DNA from: Istiophorus platypterus
Taxonomy: Eukaryota > Chordata > Actinopteri > Istiophoriformes > Istiophoridae
Reading direction: 5' to 3'
NCBI GenBank assembly: GCA_016859345.1
Contig: CM029121.1
Span: 1-64,000 of the forward strand
DNA: 64,000 bases
The notes under the pieces were generated by a model. The model was not told where the DNA came from. It saw only the letters and a list, made by a program, of their open reading frames with translations, and ran no database searches. The position numbers and the translations under genes are program-made. Of the stretch, positions 8,723 through 17,146 are shown one piece after another (the stretch's first letter is position 1; every line of letters starts with the position of its first letter).

Positions 8723-9410
8723 ATGACCTGCCCCATGCGCCTCTGCTAACGCTTTCTCTCTGATTCCTGGGGGCAGTAATATTCTCCCGTCTGGCCCCCT
8801 CCAGAGGCCTTCCTGCTCTACCTCGTTGTTTCCAAATCGTTTTCTCTTGTGGTGATGCCCCCTTTTGATATTGTTTGATGATTTCTGTTGTCAATTTGGG
8901 TTCTATTTTTGTTTCTTCTTTTATGCTTACGAGCTGTAGATGTGAGTGATATCCTGCAGCTGTTTTCGCGGCTCTATCTGCTTCCTGATTTCCTCTTGCT
9001 ATCACCGTGTTCGCTTTATCATGTCCCTTACATTTAACGATCGGCACTTTTTTAGGTAACGACAGTGCCTCCACCAGTTCTCTTTTGACCACTGCATATC
9101 CTGCTCTTAACCCGCCTGTTTCATGTTTGAAACAGCATCCATCTGTGAATAACTTTTCTGACCCTGAGATTGCCTGACTCTCCAAATCTACCCTAACCTT
9201 TTCCTCTTTGACCACTTCCTGAGCACACTCATGTGGTTCTCCTGAGCCCATCCGGTCTGCCATATTGATGCCTTCGTGTGTGAATGTTAAGTTTCGAGCC
9301 TCTAAAGTTTTACAGAGTCTCTGTTGCCTGAGTGACGTCATGGTAAACGTCTGAGAAAATTTGGTCTTGTTGTAACAAAACTGTGTCTGTAGCTTGTCAT
9401 AGAGATACAA
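8616..9410 (-). pseudogene. pol: Pol: tether and internally deleted RNase H, running to integrase (ERV-Pro copy A)
   Basis: After a linker, the frame shows LFTDGC (residues 87-92), the first RNase H active-site Asp, and NQEADRAAK (141-149) with the last one. The spacing is far too short: about 70-80 residues of the domain, including the second and third catalytic positions, are missing around residues 118-123. The same deletion is in copy B, so it predates the duplication. Downstream the frame enters the integrase N-terminus. An active RNase H is excluded by the deletion. Confidence 0.75.
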
Positions 9411-9875
9411 TATGTTTTACAGCCGGGGTAGAAGCTAACCTGAGGGATCTGAGTCTGTAACCAATCGGTGACTTCAACCGCTCTTTTTACCATGGGACCC
9501 AGATCCTTGGCCTGATGGGTGGGGTGTAAGGCTAGTGACACATAGGGTACTGCCTCTTCACCCATTTGGTACCAAATCATTTGGTCAGGTGTTAAGATGG
9601 CGGCTGCTGCCACACCCCCTGGACCCGCATAGATGTTTTGAGTTGCCAAATTCCACTCTGTAACGATCATAAAATAGGGTAACATGGGGTGGGTCCGGGG
9701 TAGGAATGTACAGTTCGAGGAGTGAGATCCAGGGTCTCCACCGCAGGTAGGCTGCCATTACACCATTCTGCTCGGGGGTGTCAGGTTGTATTAACCCCCA
9801 ATATATGTCCGCCATCTCAGGCTGGGTGGGTCTAAGCAACCACTGTCCTGCTTCAACTGAGAAATGTCCACACAT
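9338..9875 (-). pseudogene. pol: Pol: region between protease and reverse transcriptase (ERV-Pro copy A)
   Basis: Two overlapping frames (9585-9875 and 9338-9685) encode Pro/Trp-rich sequence with DPPHVTLFYDR, YAGPGGVAAAAILTPDQM and VPYVSLALHPTHQAKDLGP. I recognise this as the type of segment that precedes the reverse transcriptase in some fish gag-pol proteins, but I cannot assign a fold. No LPQG or YxDD box follows, and only a short linker separates it from RNase H, so the fingers-palm of the polymerase appear deleted. One frame change near 9650 breaks it. Confidence 0.55.
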
Positions 9876-10066
9876 GTCTGTTTCCCCACTTTTGTCGGAA
9901 GAGGCTTAGTGACAGGCAGCTTTTGTCCTACCCCAGAGAAACCCACAACTTCAACAGTTTCCTCGGAAATCTGGTCCTGTGAGGGCCTTTCATTGATGGT
10001 GGAATATGTGGCCCCCGTGTCAACAAAAAATGGCAGGGTGTTGTTCATAACCCTCAGTGATAGCAT
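9791..10066 (-). pseudogene. pro: Retroviral aspartic protease (ERV-Pro copy A)
   Basis: The frame contains FFVDTGATYS with the active-site DTG (D16), then a flap region and KLPVTKPLPTKV. It lies in the same frame as the nucleocapsid frame upstream, separated from it only by a UGA codon at 10112-10114 and 15 further codons. This matches gammaretrovirus-style stop-codon readthrough for Gag-Pro-Pol. The family acts as a dimer cleaving Gag and Pol; here the downstream pol is broken. Confidence 0.82.
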
Positions 10067-10111
10067 AGGGTCTGCCTCACCCTTGCTATCTGGGTCTCTC
10101 TGTGGGGCGTG

Positions 10112-10501
10112 TCAATACTGGCTGTCGTCCTCCCCCTCTTCGGGCCACCAGTCGCTTACATCAGCTACTGGATACTGGCCCCTGGGAGGCGGCGCTACCT
10201 GTGGATTGGGTGCTACCGCCCCCCCCCGCGAGGATCCTCCATGCCCTCTTCCTCTTGTGGGTGGGTTGGCATACGGACAATCTTTCGCCCAGTGTCCGTC
10301 CTGGCCACAGCAAAAACATACCCCCTTCGGCTGCATACCGCGTAGTGGGCCGCCCCGTACTCCTCCTCTAAACCAACCTCTTCCTCCCCAGGCGCCTCCC
10401 CTGCTCCCTCCCCAGTTTGGTTGAGACCATCCCCGCCCTTGGGGCCCTGCGGGATGGTAACCTTTCCCACTGTGGGGTGGGATACAGGTTGGCTGGGTTG
10501 G
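10112..10501 (-). pseudogene. gag: Gag: nucleocapsid with one CCHC zinc knuckle (ERV-Pro copy A)
   Basis: The frame from 10336 holds an intact zinc knuckle, C-x2-C-x4-H-x4-C (C7, C10, H15, C20; CFCCGQDGHWAKDC), followed by an Arg/Gly/Pro-rich tail ending in an acidic stretch and UGA. Upstream in the same frame is a Gly/Arg-rich RNA-binding stretch. A run of nine C (plus strand, near 10219) lies inside this domain; it is eleven in copy B, which breaks the frame there. A single knuckle is typical of gamma-like Gag. Confidence 0.85.
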
Positions 10502-10567
10502 GTTGGGCTTCAGCCACCATCTGTTTCCTGTCCTGCCTCGTCCTTGGCCCTTTGCAGGTGATGAACT

Positions 10568-11010
10568 AAGTGTCTCTCCTACACATGAGACTCACTCCCT
10601 GGCAGATCTGGATTACTCAAAATATTTTCCTTAACTTTCTCAGGGACGCCTTCCATTACTGCTCTAAAATCTCCCAGTGCCAACTTCTGGCCTGCTGTAC
10701 GTTATCCAATTTTGCTAACCACATTCCGCCGCCCTCTGCTGGGGGTGGTATTTGGTCTACGAGGGCCTGAACATCACCTAGACTGAGTTGCTTATACCTT
10801 TCACCTTTGCCTGCCCCTATCTGTATGAGGGGGTACTGTCCCGAACGACGTTCTGTACTATTTCTTGATTCCATTGTATGCATCCTCCGCTTTGTCTTTT
10901 CCAATGACTTTAGCAAATGTTCTGCCACTTCCATAATTTCTTGGGCGTTTACTAACAGCACATTAGCTGTCTCCTCTTTCTCCTTATCCTCATCCTTCAG
11001 TGACCTCTAA
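10568..11010 (-). pseudogene. gag: Gag: capsid N-terminal part, C-terminal part lost (ERV-Pro copy A)
   Basis: The 101-residue frame (10656-10961) contains a coiled-coil-like charged start, then GQYPLIQIGAGKGERYK, the likely capsid start, and LVDQIPPPAEGG. A frame change near 10680 passes into a helix-rich stretch that stops at 10570. The major homology region was not found, and the nucleocapsid follows after roughly 100 bp, so the capsid C-terminal domain is largely missing. Confidence 0.6.
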
Positions 11011-11275
11011 GACCTCCATTAACCTCAATCCTCCTTCCACTCATTCTGTCTCCCTCATCGTTACCATACATTCCAGACATAGACCCTAACAACCGTGGTC
11101 TCCAAATAAGATTTTGTCTCAGGGGGTCTCTTATGCTTCTTATGCTTTTATTGTTAAATTCCGCTTTTTCTCTTCTACTTCTCTGCACAAATGCCTCATT
11201 GCTCTCACCCTCCGCGTCCGACTCTCCCCTTACTCACGGCGGCTTCTCATTCACTATCATACTCCTCTTGTTTTC

Positions 11276-11884
11276 CTATTCTCTGACCCTGAGAGTGTGT
11301 GTGCGGGGGTCGCCTGTTCTGTGTCTGAATTCACGGGGCCCTGTTTCTACATGAAATTCTCCTGAGGTGACATGCAGGACTGGATAGAGAGAAGCTGGTG
11401 GAGCTGACGGGCCTTTTCTCTCGTACGGTGGGGGTGTTGACTCCTCTTTACCTCCTGTTTTCTCCATATTATTTTCTTTGCCCAAATGATCTGTTCCCTG
11501 ACAGTACATCGCCAATTGAAACCACTTTTGCCTATCCTCCTCCTGCTTTTTCTCCTCACTCCTCCATTTGCGCTTCCCAATTACGCCTGCCTCCTCTTTT
11601 TTTTTTTTTTTTGCTTCGTCTCTCTGCTCTTTATGACTTTTCTCTCTCTCCCACAGGAGCTCACTCAACGACCGTCGAGCCCCTTTCTCTACGCCTTTTT
11701 CTCGTAACAGCTGCTCTATACTCTCTTCCGCTTCCGCTCTCGCCTGAGCTTTTTCTTTCTCCGTTCCGATGTTACCAACCACCAACAAAACACACTTCAT
11801 TTGTTCCCTTATCGACTTCCACCGGGGTCTATCCCCAGTGCCCCATCCTCCGTCATCTAACTCTCTATCGAACTCTCCATCCAT
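11276..11884 (-). pseudogene. gag: Gag: matrix/p12-like region with PPPY late domain (ERV-Pro copy A)
   Basis: A 202-codon frame rich in Lys and Glu, with a lysine-run region around residue 92-97 and a PPPY motif at 151-154. PPxY late domains recruit NEDD4-type ubiquitin ligases for budding. After the motif a Pro-rich stretch is followed by a frame change into a segment at 10997-11188. The start at 11884 is the first ATG in frame; an upstream start cannot be excluded. In copy B the same region is broken by a length change in the poly-T run near 33350-33366 and an upstream frameshift. Confidence 0.75.
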
Positions 11885-12053
11885 TCTTTCCTTGCCTGCC
11901 TCTGTGTCATTCAGTCAGTTTGTATGGAGTTCACCCGAGCAACTGACTCAATCAAACACACTCACTCGACCTCCTCTGTTTGACTTCGTTGGCACCGTTA
12001 GGTATCCGTCTCACTGAGGGGGAGGCTTTTCGTGTTTGAGACACTGTCACAGC

Positions 12054-12097
12054 TTTCTCCTTTTTTTTCTTTTTTCTCCTTTTTTTTTTTTTTTTCT
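12054..12097. repeat. T-rich low-complexity tract in ERV-Pro leader
   Basis: Almost pure T with a few C on the plus strand (A/G-rich in the sense RNA), just before the hairpin array. A similar tract is in copy B around 33817-33855 with different run lengths. Confidence 0.85.
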
Positions 12098-12112
12098 TCG
12101 CGAGCTTCCCTC

Positions 12113-12446
12113 ACTGGGACACTAACCCAGTTTTCCTAGAATTCGGGGGACTCTAACCCCACGGGACTCTAACCCTTTTACCACCGGGACTCTAACCCGA
12201 TGTAGAATTTGGGGGACCTGAACTCCCCAGGACTCCAACCCAGCGCACCGGACCCTGTCCGCGTGACTTACCTCCTCGTCAGAAAGTAAGGGGGTTGCCA
12301 AACCAAGGCCTTTTACCACCGGGACTCTAACCCGAGGTAGAATTTGGGGGACCTGAACTCCCCGGGACTCTAACCCAGCGCACCGGACCCTGTTCGCGTG
12401 ACTTATTCCCTCGTCAGAAAGTAAGGGGGTTGCCAAACCAAGGTCT
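12113..12446 (-). repeat. Leader repeat with constant-loop mini-hairpins (ERV-Pro copy A)
   Basis: A unit of about 135 bp occurs about twice. Within it short stem-loops recur: plus-strand loop ACTCTAA flanked by GGGG/CCCC, GGG/CCC or CGGG/CCCG (12146, 12163, 12185, 12320, 12364), a variant ACACTAA with a 6-bp ACTGGG/CCCAGT stem at 12113-12131, and a CCTGAAC loop in GGGGA/TCCCC stems (12212, 12347). In sense RNA the main loop is UUAGAGU. The stretch is open in one minus frame, giving a repeated peptide, but that is probably incidental. Confidence 0.85.
12266..12274 (-). promoter_or_regulatory. Candidate 5' splice site in ERV-Pro leader
   Basis: Sense GAG|GTAAGT is a perfect 5' splice consensus. 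It lies inside the leader repeat; the second repeat unit carries the same site damaged (ATAAGT) in this copy. Position after the primer site and before gag fits a major splice donor for env mRNA. Confidence 0.5.
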
Positions 12447-12502
12447 CACAAATTTAGACGCTGCCCAAACTGTGTCTCCCTTTACCCGCCTTCACACTCA
12501 GG

Positions 12503-12819
12503 TTTGTGTCAACAAACCAATGCATGTTGGAAAGGCCTATACAACATAGCTGAACACTCACCTGACTATCTGAGGAAGCTTATCCGCGGCTATACGGCCG
12601 TTATACAGTCCACTATACGGTGGACACCTCGACACTGGTACTCACTGCGACCACCACCTAAGACACCACGGAAAAACCTCTGGTTCACAGGAGGAGCGGC
12701 GGTACCTGCGGCACAGGGAAGAGGAGTGAAATGTGGGAGGGAGGGGGAAATTGAGTGGTTAGGGCTCAGCCCCCATCACACGGAAGATACACCAGAGGTA
12801 GGCGAAGCCTGGAGTGTTT
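12503..12819 (+). repeat. Start of a 1.17-kb family repeat unit beside ERV-Pro copy A
   Basis: Begins with the family box TTTGTGTCAACAAACCAATG and the segment with CTGAACACTCACCTGACTA and GAGGAAGC, repeated many times in the right half of the window. It contains a CC-rich subsegment ending in GGAGCGGCGGTACCTGCGG. It corresponds to 35124-35330 next to copy B, so the flank was duplicated together with the ERVs. Confidence 0.7.
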
Positions 12820-13095
12820 CTTATTCCATTCTCTAATGAGTGGTGTTATTTGTCAAACATACCTTTAGGTAGCGCCAAAGGGATATTTTAGAACAATTGT
12901 AAGAACTTTGGTATTATATTCATCTTTACAATGTTTATTCTGCCAATTAGAGAATTAGGCAATGGCATCCATCTTTCCAGAGCCTTATATACTGTCCAAA
13001 TTGTCCTCCGTTTCCTGCTGTTTAATGCGCCATGCAAGGAGCCTCCCAGGCTTTTCCCCTTGATCATAATAATTTGCTCTAAGTCTCAACAAATT
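12820..13095 (-). pseudogene. L1-type LINE reverse-transcriptase C-terminal fragment
   Basis: The minus strand encodes a degenerate piece of the post-catalytic part of an L1/Tx1-type ORF2, with RKRRTIWTVYKALERWMPL and a RINIL block where such proteins continue. Two other copies (35377-35598 and about 57060-57380) are close relatives with the same boundaries. Not a functional gene. Confidence 0.65.
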
Positions 13096-13301
13096 GCTAC
13101 AAATTGGACGCTAGAAGTCATGGCGATTCACCCACGGAGAAAACGCAGAAACCGACGAGCCGCCATTACGCTCCACAGACTTTCTTCCGGCTGACCCTCA
13201 CGTGAGTGACGAGTCACGTCCGCCATCCTGCTCCGCCTCCCCTCAGGCGCATGCGCACACACGCTGCTTGCTTTGCTATACTTGTTTGTGATCTGTAGAG
13301 A
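13096..13301. promoter_or_regulatory. CpG-rich promoter-like segment with NRF1 and YY1-like motifs
   Basis: In an AT-rich window this 200-bp piece has many CpGs, the palindrome GCGCATGCGC (13247-13256, the NRF1 consensus), two CCGCCAT boxes (YY1-like) and the inverted pair ACGTGA/TCACGT. The same segment, nearly identical, lies at 35879-36081. It may be the promoter or 5' UTR of a LINE or LTR element. No gene starts here that I can see. Confidence 0.45.
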
Positions 13302-14151
13302 AAACCTCTGGTCTATCCTCGAAAAAAATGAAACAAACAAAACCAAATACTCTCCCGTTAGACTCCCGATCCACCCCCAATGGGTTACATCCCCTCAAAA
13401 TGTCAAGGAGACAGCCAAACACATAAATCTTAGCATAGAAAAATAAAAAAGCAGCCGCCCCAACTATTCTTCCCCTTTCCGACACCTGTGGATGCTGAGT
13501 GGAATTGGCTGCGCGTGATTAAACTGCTTCACGGGAGGATCGGCGGCACCTGAGGCAAAGGACAGAGGAGAGAAACAAGGTAGGAAGCACACAAACAAAA
13601 ACCGGGATAGTGGTTACGAGTACCCCCCTCCCTCCCCCCACAAATTGATTATTAAGACAGACTTTGGTTTTATTATTTAAGTTTGTGTACATATCTGAAA
13701 ACTGGGAGCATGTGAAGTCAAATTGGTGTCTTATTTCAGCTTTCGTAGAATATGTGAATATTTTTGGTAGAAAGACAGGTCTTTCTGAACTTAACATACA
13801 ATTGGGCTACAAGTAGAAGGATATGAAGATAAAATTTGCTTTTATTTCAGTTTCCGTCAGTGAGTCTTGAGTCACAAAGACAATATGTAAGATAAGATGG
13901 GTCTTTTTCCAGGTGTGTGAATACATTAAAACCATGCATATGTTCTGCTTTATTTGAATGAATAAAACTAAAATATTGTAAGTCGTGTATGTTTCTATCC
14001 AGTGGGTTTGACACGCCTATTTCACTGTAAATTTAAGAATAAGACGGGTACAATACTAAGACATAAGTTCTTTTGGGGTTGTTTTTTTTTCCAACTTTTT
14101 GATACTTGCTCAAACCAGAAACAGCCCTATTTTTACTTTGTGTTATGCTCA
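13302..14151 (+). repeat. 1.17-kb family repeat unit, partial
   Basis: Contains the family landmarks in order: AAAACCTCTGGTC, a segment matching TCAGACTCCCGA..CCAATG, GGAGAGAAAC, the TTTATTTCAG boxes, GGTAGAAAGACAGGTC, and GTTTCTATCCAGTGGGTTTG. It breaks off at TTATGCTCA where the ERV3 LTR begins. An uninterrupted version continues through this point at about 35000. Confidence 0.75.
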
Positions 14152-14526
14152 TGTCGTTGTTTCTCAGACTTCGATGATGTGCAGATGATGAAGGAAACTT
14201 CGCTGACACCGGCTTGATTGCATAAAACAGGTTTATTACAAAAAAGACCAGCATCGATCAGGCACCATGGTTTGCCTGGGAGACGACTCGGAGCCAGGAT
14301 GAGTCTCTCTCCGAATTACAGCTCAAAACTCGCTTATATAGGTTGGTGTGTAAGCTAATGTGTATGAGAGCCCATCCTAACATCTGGTTTTGTCAATTAT
14401 ATGACCCTTCTCCTAAGGCCAAAGAGGGTCATAAATTCCTTTGATTATCAGACCTTGGAATCTCCTTTAACCTAAACATTTCAGAATTAAGGGAAAGTTA
14501 ACCCCGGTCACTCATTAGACACTGCA
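14152..14526 (-). repeat. 3' LTR of ERV3 (375 bp)
   Basis: Nearly identical to 19603-19977. On the sense strand it starts TGCAGTG directly after a polypurine tract and has a TATATAAG promoter box near 14333 and an AATAAA signal near 14230. The left boundary is set by where similarity to the other LTR stops and is uncertain by a few bases. Confidence 0.85.
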
Positions 14527-14539
14527 TATTTTCCCCCTT
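14527..14539 (-). promoter_or_regulatory. Polypurine tract of ERV3
   Basis: Sense AAGGGGGAAAATA directly abuts the LTR start TGCAGTG, the standard arrangement at the 3' LTR. Confidence 0.8.
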
Positions 14540-15572
14540 CGAGACTACACAGAGTCTCAAAAAAGAGAAAAAGGACAAAGTCATATTTACAATAGGTCAC
14601 ATGAGGACACAAACAGAATACTTATGACGTTCCCTCCTATTCGTGCTTGCTACAGCATAATCTCAGCAATATAGTAAATTTATGGAGTGTGAGAGTGAAA
14701 CACCTGTCGGGCAGCTATCTTTCCTATAATATCCATCAAACAATCTAGACAGGAAAACTCTCTCACAGTCCCTCTGCCCCAGGCAACCACATATAGTACT
14801 CCAGGCCAATTGAAAAGGAGGGTTCCAAAAATCTTGTAGGGACAAAATATAAGCAAATACATATGGGAACCTCAGAAATAAAATCAAAATTGTCCAAAGT
14901 CAGGCTGGTTGACCCATCGCACCTTCCAGTGGACCTTCCCCTGCCTAACACCAATGTCCCTAAACACAGAGAAAAAAAAGAACACCTGAGCATCATAGCA
15001 GAAAACATCATTCTCAAAACAATTGAAATGAAGATAAAACCCCATACCTTACACTTTTCATGATCCCCATGTACTAGTGTATAATAAAGAAGTACAAAGT
15101 ATCACAGATTACAATATAATAAAACAAAATTCATTACTTTAGAAATGTGTAGGAAAAACATAAATATGTCAAACTGTTGCTCCTTTGCAGCATCTGTTTC
15201 TATTGTGGTGTCCTCTCAGTGATATTCTGAAGCCGGATATCTTGTCGTTACAGTGTCCTTGTTGAGCGTCCTCCGTTCATTTTCACCATCCATATTTGAG
15301 TATTTGAGCATTTGAGTCCATTTAGGTTGGAGGGATCCCTGGACAATCAGCCATCCTCAACTTGTTCTCCCCAATATTGTCCTGGGAAGAAAGAGATCAC
15401 CAACCAGTATCTTGCAAAAACATTGAGTGCAGTATAATGTATTGTAATAAATTCACTTTGTTATCATATTTTCACATTATTCCTGATTATAATTCATATT
15501 TTCCATTTCCCTTCTCCACTATTTTCTCCCGTACACTGACATGGGAGCCAAACTGACTTTCCCAAGGTCACT
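14540..15572 (-). other. Decayed env region of ERV3
   Basis: This is where env should lie. Only short frames remain. Around 15494-15600 the sense strand encodes TLGKSVWLPCQCTGE, which might be the start of an envelope ectodomain, but no CX6CC or transmembrane block was found. I treat it as unrecognised. Confidence 0.35.
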
Positions 15573-16280
15573 TCAACCCTGGTCCTCGTAACATTTCGGT
15601 TTGACTCTTTTCCAAACTGGCCTTGGACTCCTTGGTCTAACTGGATCTGTGAATTCTCCTGGAGAGGCATTGCAGTCCTCTGTTGTTTGTTGGACATGTT
15701 GTAACTCAGTGTCACCAAATCGTCTTTCATTAACTAAAATGTCACCCCTGGCATCACCAGGAGCGTGCACAAGATCACCATGATTGTCCACAACATGGTC
15801 AGTCTCTCTTTCTGGATCTTGACCTTGGAGGTCCTTATGTACCTCTACTTCTTCTGTAGTTTCTTTTGGCTCTTTTGAGCCTTCAACTTCTCGGCTCTGT
15901 GAACGTGGCGCCTCTCCCCTTGGCGCTTTAACACAATGAGATAAGTGATACCATGTCGGAGACCCTTTAACCTGGACTGCAGTTCCAGTACTGCAAACAA
16001 CTTCAAATGGTCCTTGGCAGCGTTTGTTAAACCACTTCCTTCGAAACACCTTCATGAACACCTTGTCTCCAGGTTGCACTGTGTTCCTCGTTTGCTCATC
16101 GAGCCTCTCTTGCACCTCCTCCTGTTTTTGTCTGTCAGAAACATACATGGATATTCTCTTATGTAAAGCAGCCATATATTTTACATATGCTCGCATTTCA
16201 TCTTCCAAAAGGGCCAAACTCGGTCCCTTTCCAATTGTGCACACAAGGTGTTGGCATCCGTCTACCCATGACCAACTCAC
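15573..16280 (-). pseudogene. pol: Pol: integrase core end and C-terminal domain (ERV3)
   Basis: A 235-codon frame includes an Arg/Gln-rich helix (residues 38-65), then the integrase C-terminal domain (GDKVFMKVFRRKW at 71-83, GPFEVV at 90-95, TWYHLSHC at 109-116), then a long acidic hydrophilic tail that may overlap the start of env. It lacks the D,D-E residues, which should lie upstream in the damaged stretch 16281-16640. Confidence 0.85.
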
Positions 16281-16860
16281 GGGGTGTCATGCACAAATCT
16301 CGAAGCTCGCTTCAACGACACACCATTAACGCCAACAGAAGCGCCGCTACCCAATTTAGACCCGTGTGTTGGCAAATTTTAACAATGCGATTTTTCAAAA
16401 CACCATTCATTTACTCACAAACTCCTTGGCTTTGTGGATGGTAAACGGCTCCTAGGCGCTGTTTAATTCCCAATTTCTGTAGAATCAATCTTATCTACGT
16501 TTTATCCACGAACTCCTTTCCATTATCTGAGGATATGCGATCTGGAAGTGACCTCATGACACAAAAACTTGGCAACAGACTGAGCATCCTTCCGCTTGGT
16601 TGGACAAGCCTCAAGCCATCATGAAAATCTGTCCACTACGACTAGCATATATCTTTTGCCTCCAACTGGTTTTATCATATCAACAAAATCCATGACCAAC
16701 TCACGCATGGGACCTGTCGGAGTTGGAATGTAACCTGGGGGAACCATCACACCCCTCCGAACATTGTTTTTTATACAGATAGTGCTCCTGCCTATGCTCA
16801 TCCTCATCTTTGATGTAATAATTACCCTCCTGTCTAATTACTGGAAGCTGAGGATAAACA
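16281..16860 (-). pseudogene. pol: Pol: damaged integrase N-terminal and core region (ERV3)
   Basis: The 62-codon frame at 16619-16807 shows a KNN...GVMVPPGYIPTP linker and VMDFVDMIKPVGG, equivalent to the first core strand with the first catalytic Asp (D40). Downstream, three-frame reading gives further integrase-like words but with many stops and frame changes. The zinc-binding domain is not recognisable. Confidence 0.65.
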
Positions 16861-17146
16861 TCAGTAAACTTCACCTCCTACTCATAAGGTGGGGGCCTTT
16901 TTACTGAGGCCGTATGTGAGAAGGGTGCGTTAACCTTTGCCATTAACTTTTCTGTTTCCTTCACATTCCTTTCCATTTCTTCTGCCCTACCTTATATGTG
17001 GACACAAGCACCTGCATTGTTTTAATTACATCTGGATTAAGAGTCCCTTCCACTGGCCAAGGTTGGTCGATGTCAGGCCACCGCTTGTTCCATTTTTCCG
17101 ACATCTGTGTAATACCTTTAACAAGAGGGTTAATCTTCTTCACCAC
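16861..17146 (-). pseudogene. gag: Gag fragment with PPPY late domain (ERV3)
   Basis: The frame at 16961-17146 encodes a Lys/Trp-rich helical stretch. After a frame change a KRPPPYE late-domain motif follows at about 16884-16900 and then YPQLPVIRQEG, the sort of sequence at a p12-capsid boundary. Within about 60 bp the sequence changes into pol. Capsid, nucleocapsid, protease and polymerase are therefore missing. Confidence 0.6.

Larger units (their letters stand above)
6463..12502 (-). mobile_element. ERV-Pro copy A: defective gamma-type endogenous retrovirus
   Basis: Minus-strand order: leader with hairpin repeats, gag (matrix/p12 with PPPY, part of capsid, one zinc knuckle), UGA stop, protease, a linker region, truncated RNase H, integrase, truncated env, polypurine tract and partial 3' LTR. 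The 5' LTR and primer site are deleted in this copy: sequence jumps at about 12502 from the leader into flanking repeat. No reverse-transcriptase core is seen between protease and RNase H. A single zinc knuckle, same-frame gag-pro with a stop codon, and a CX6CC-type TM place it with gamma-like retroviruses. Confidence 0.86.

Noticed and set aside
9338..9875. Reverse transcriptase of ERV-Pro
   Set aside because: Checked all three minus frames for LPQG and YxDD boxes; none is present and the length to RNase H is too short.
11398..11946. Plus-strand frame of 182 codons opposite gag
   Set aside because: Antisense to the Lys/Glu-rich matrix region, which forces open Phe/Ser/Leu codons; no family resemblance.
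12122..12436. Minus-strand open frame with an internally repeated peptide
   Set aside because: It lies over the leader hairpin repeats, downstream of the primer site and upstream of gag; the peptide repeat simply reflects the DNA repeat.
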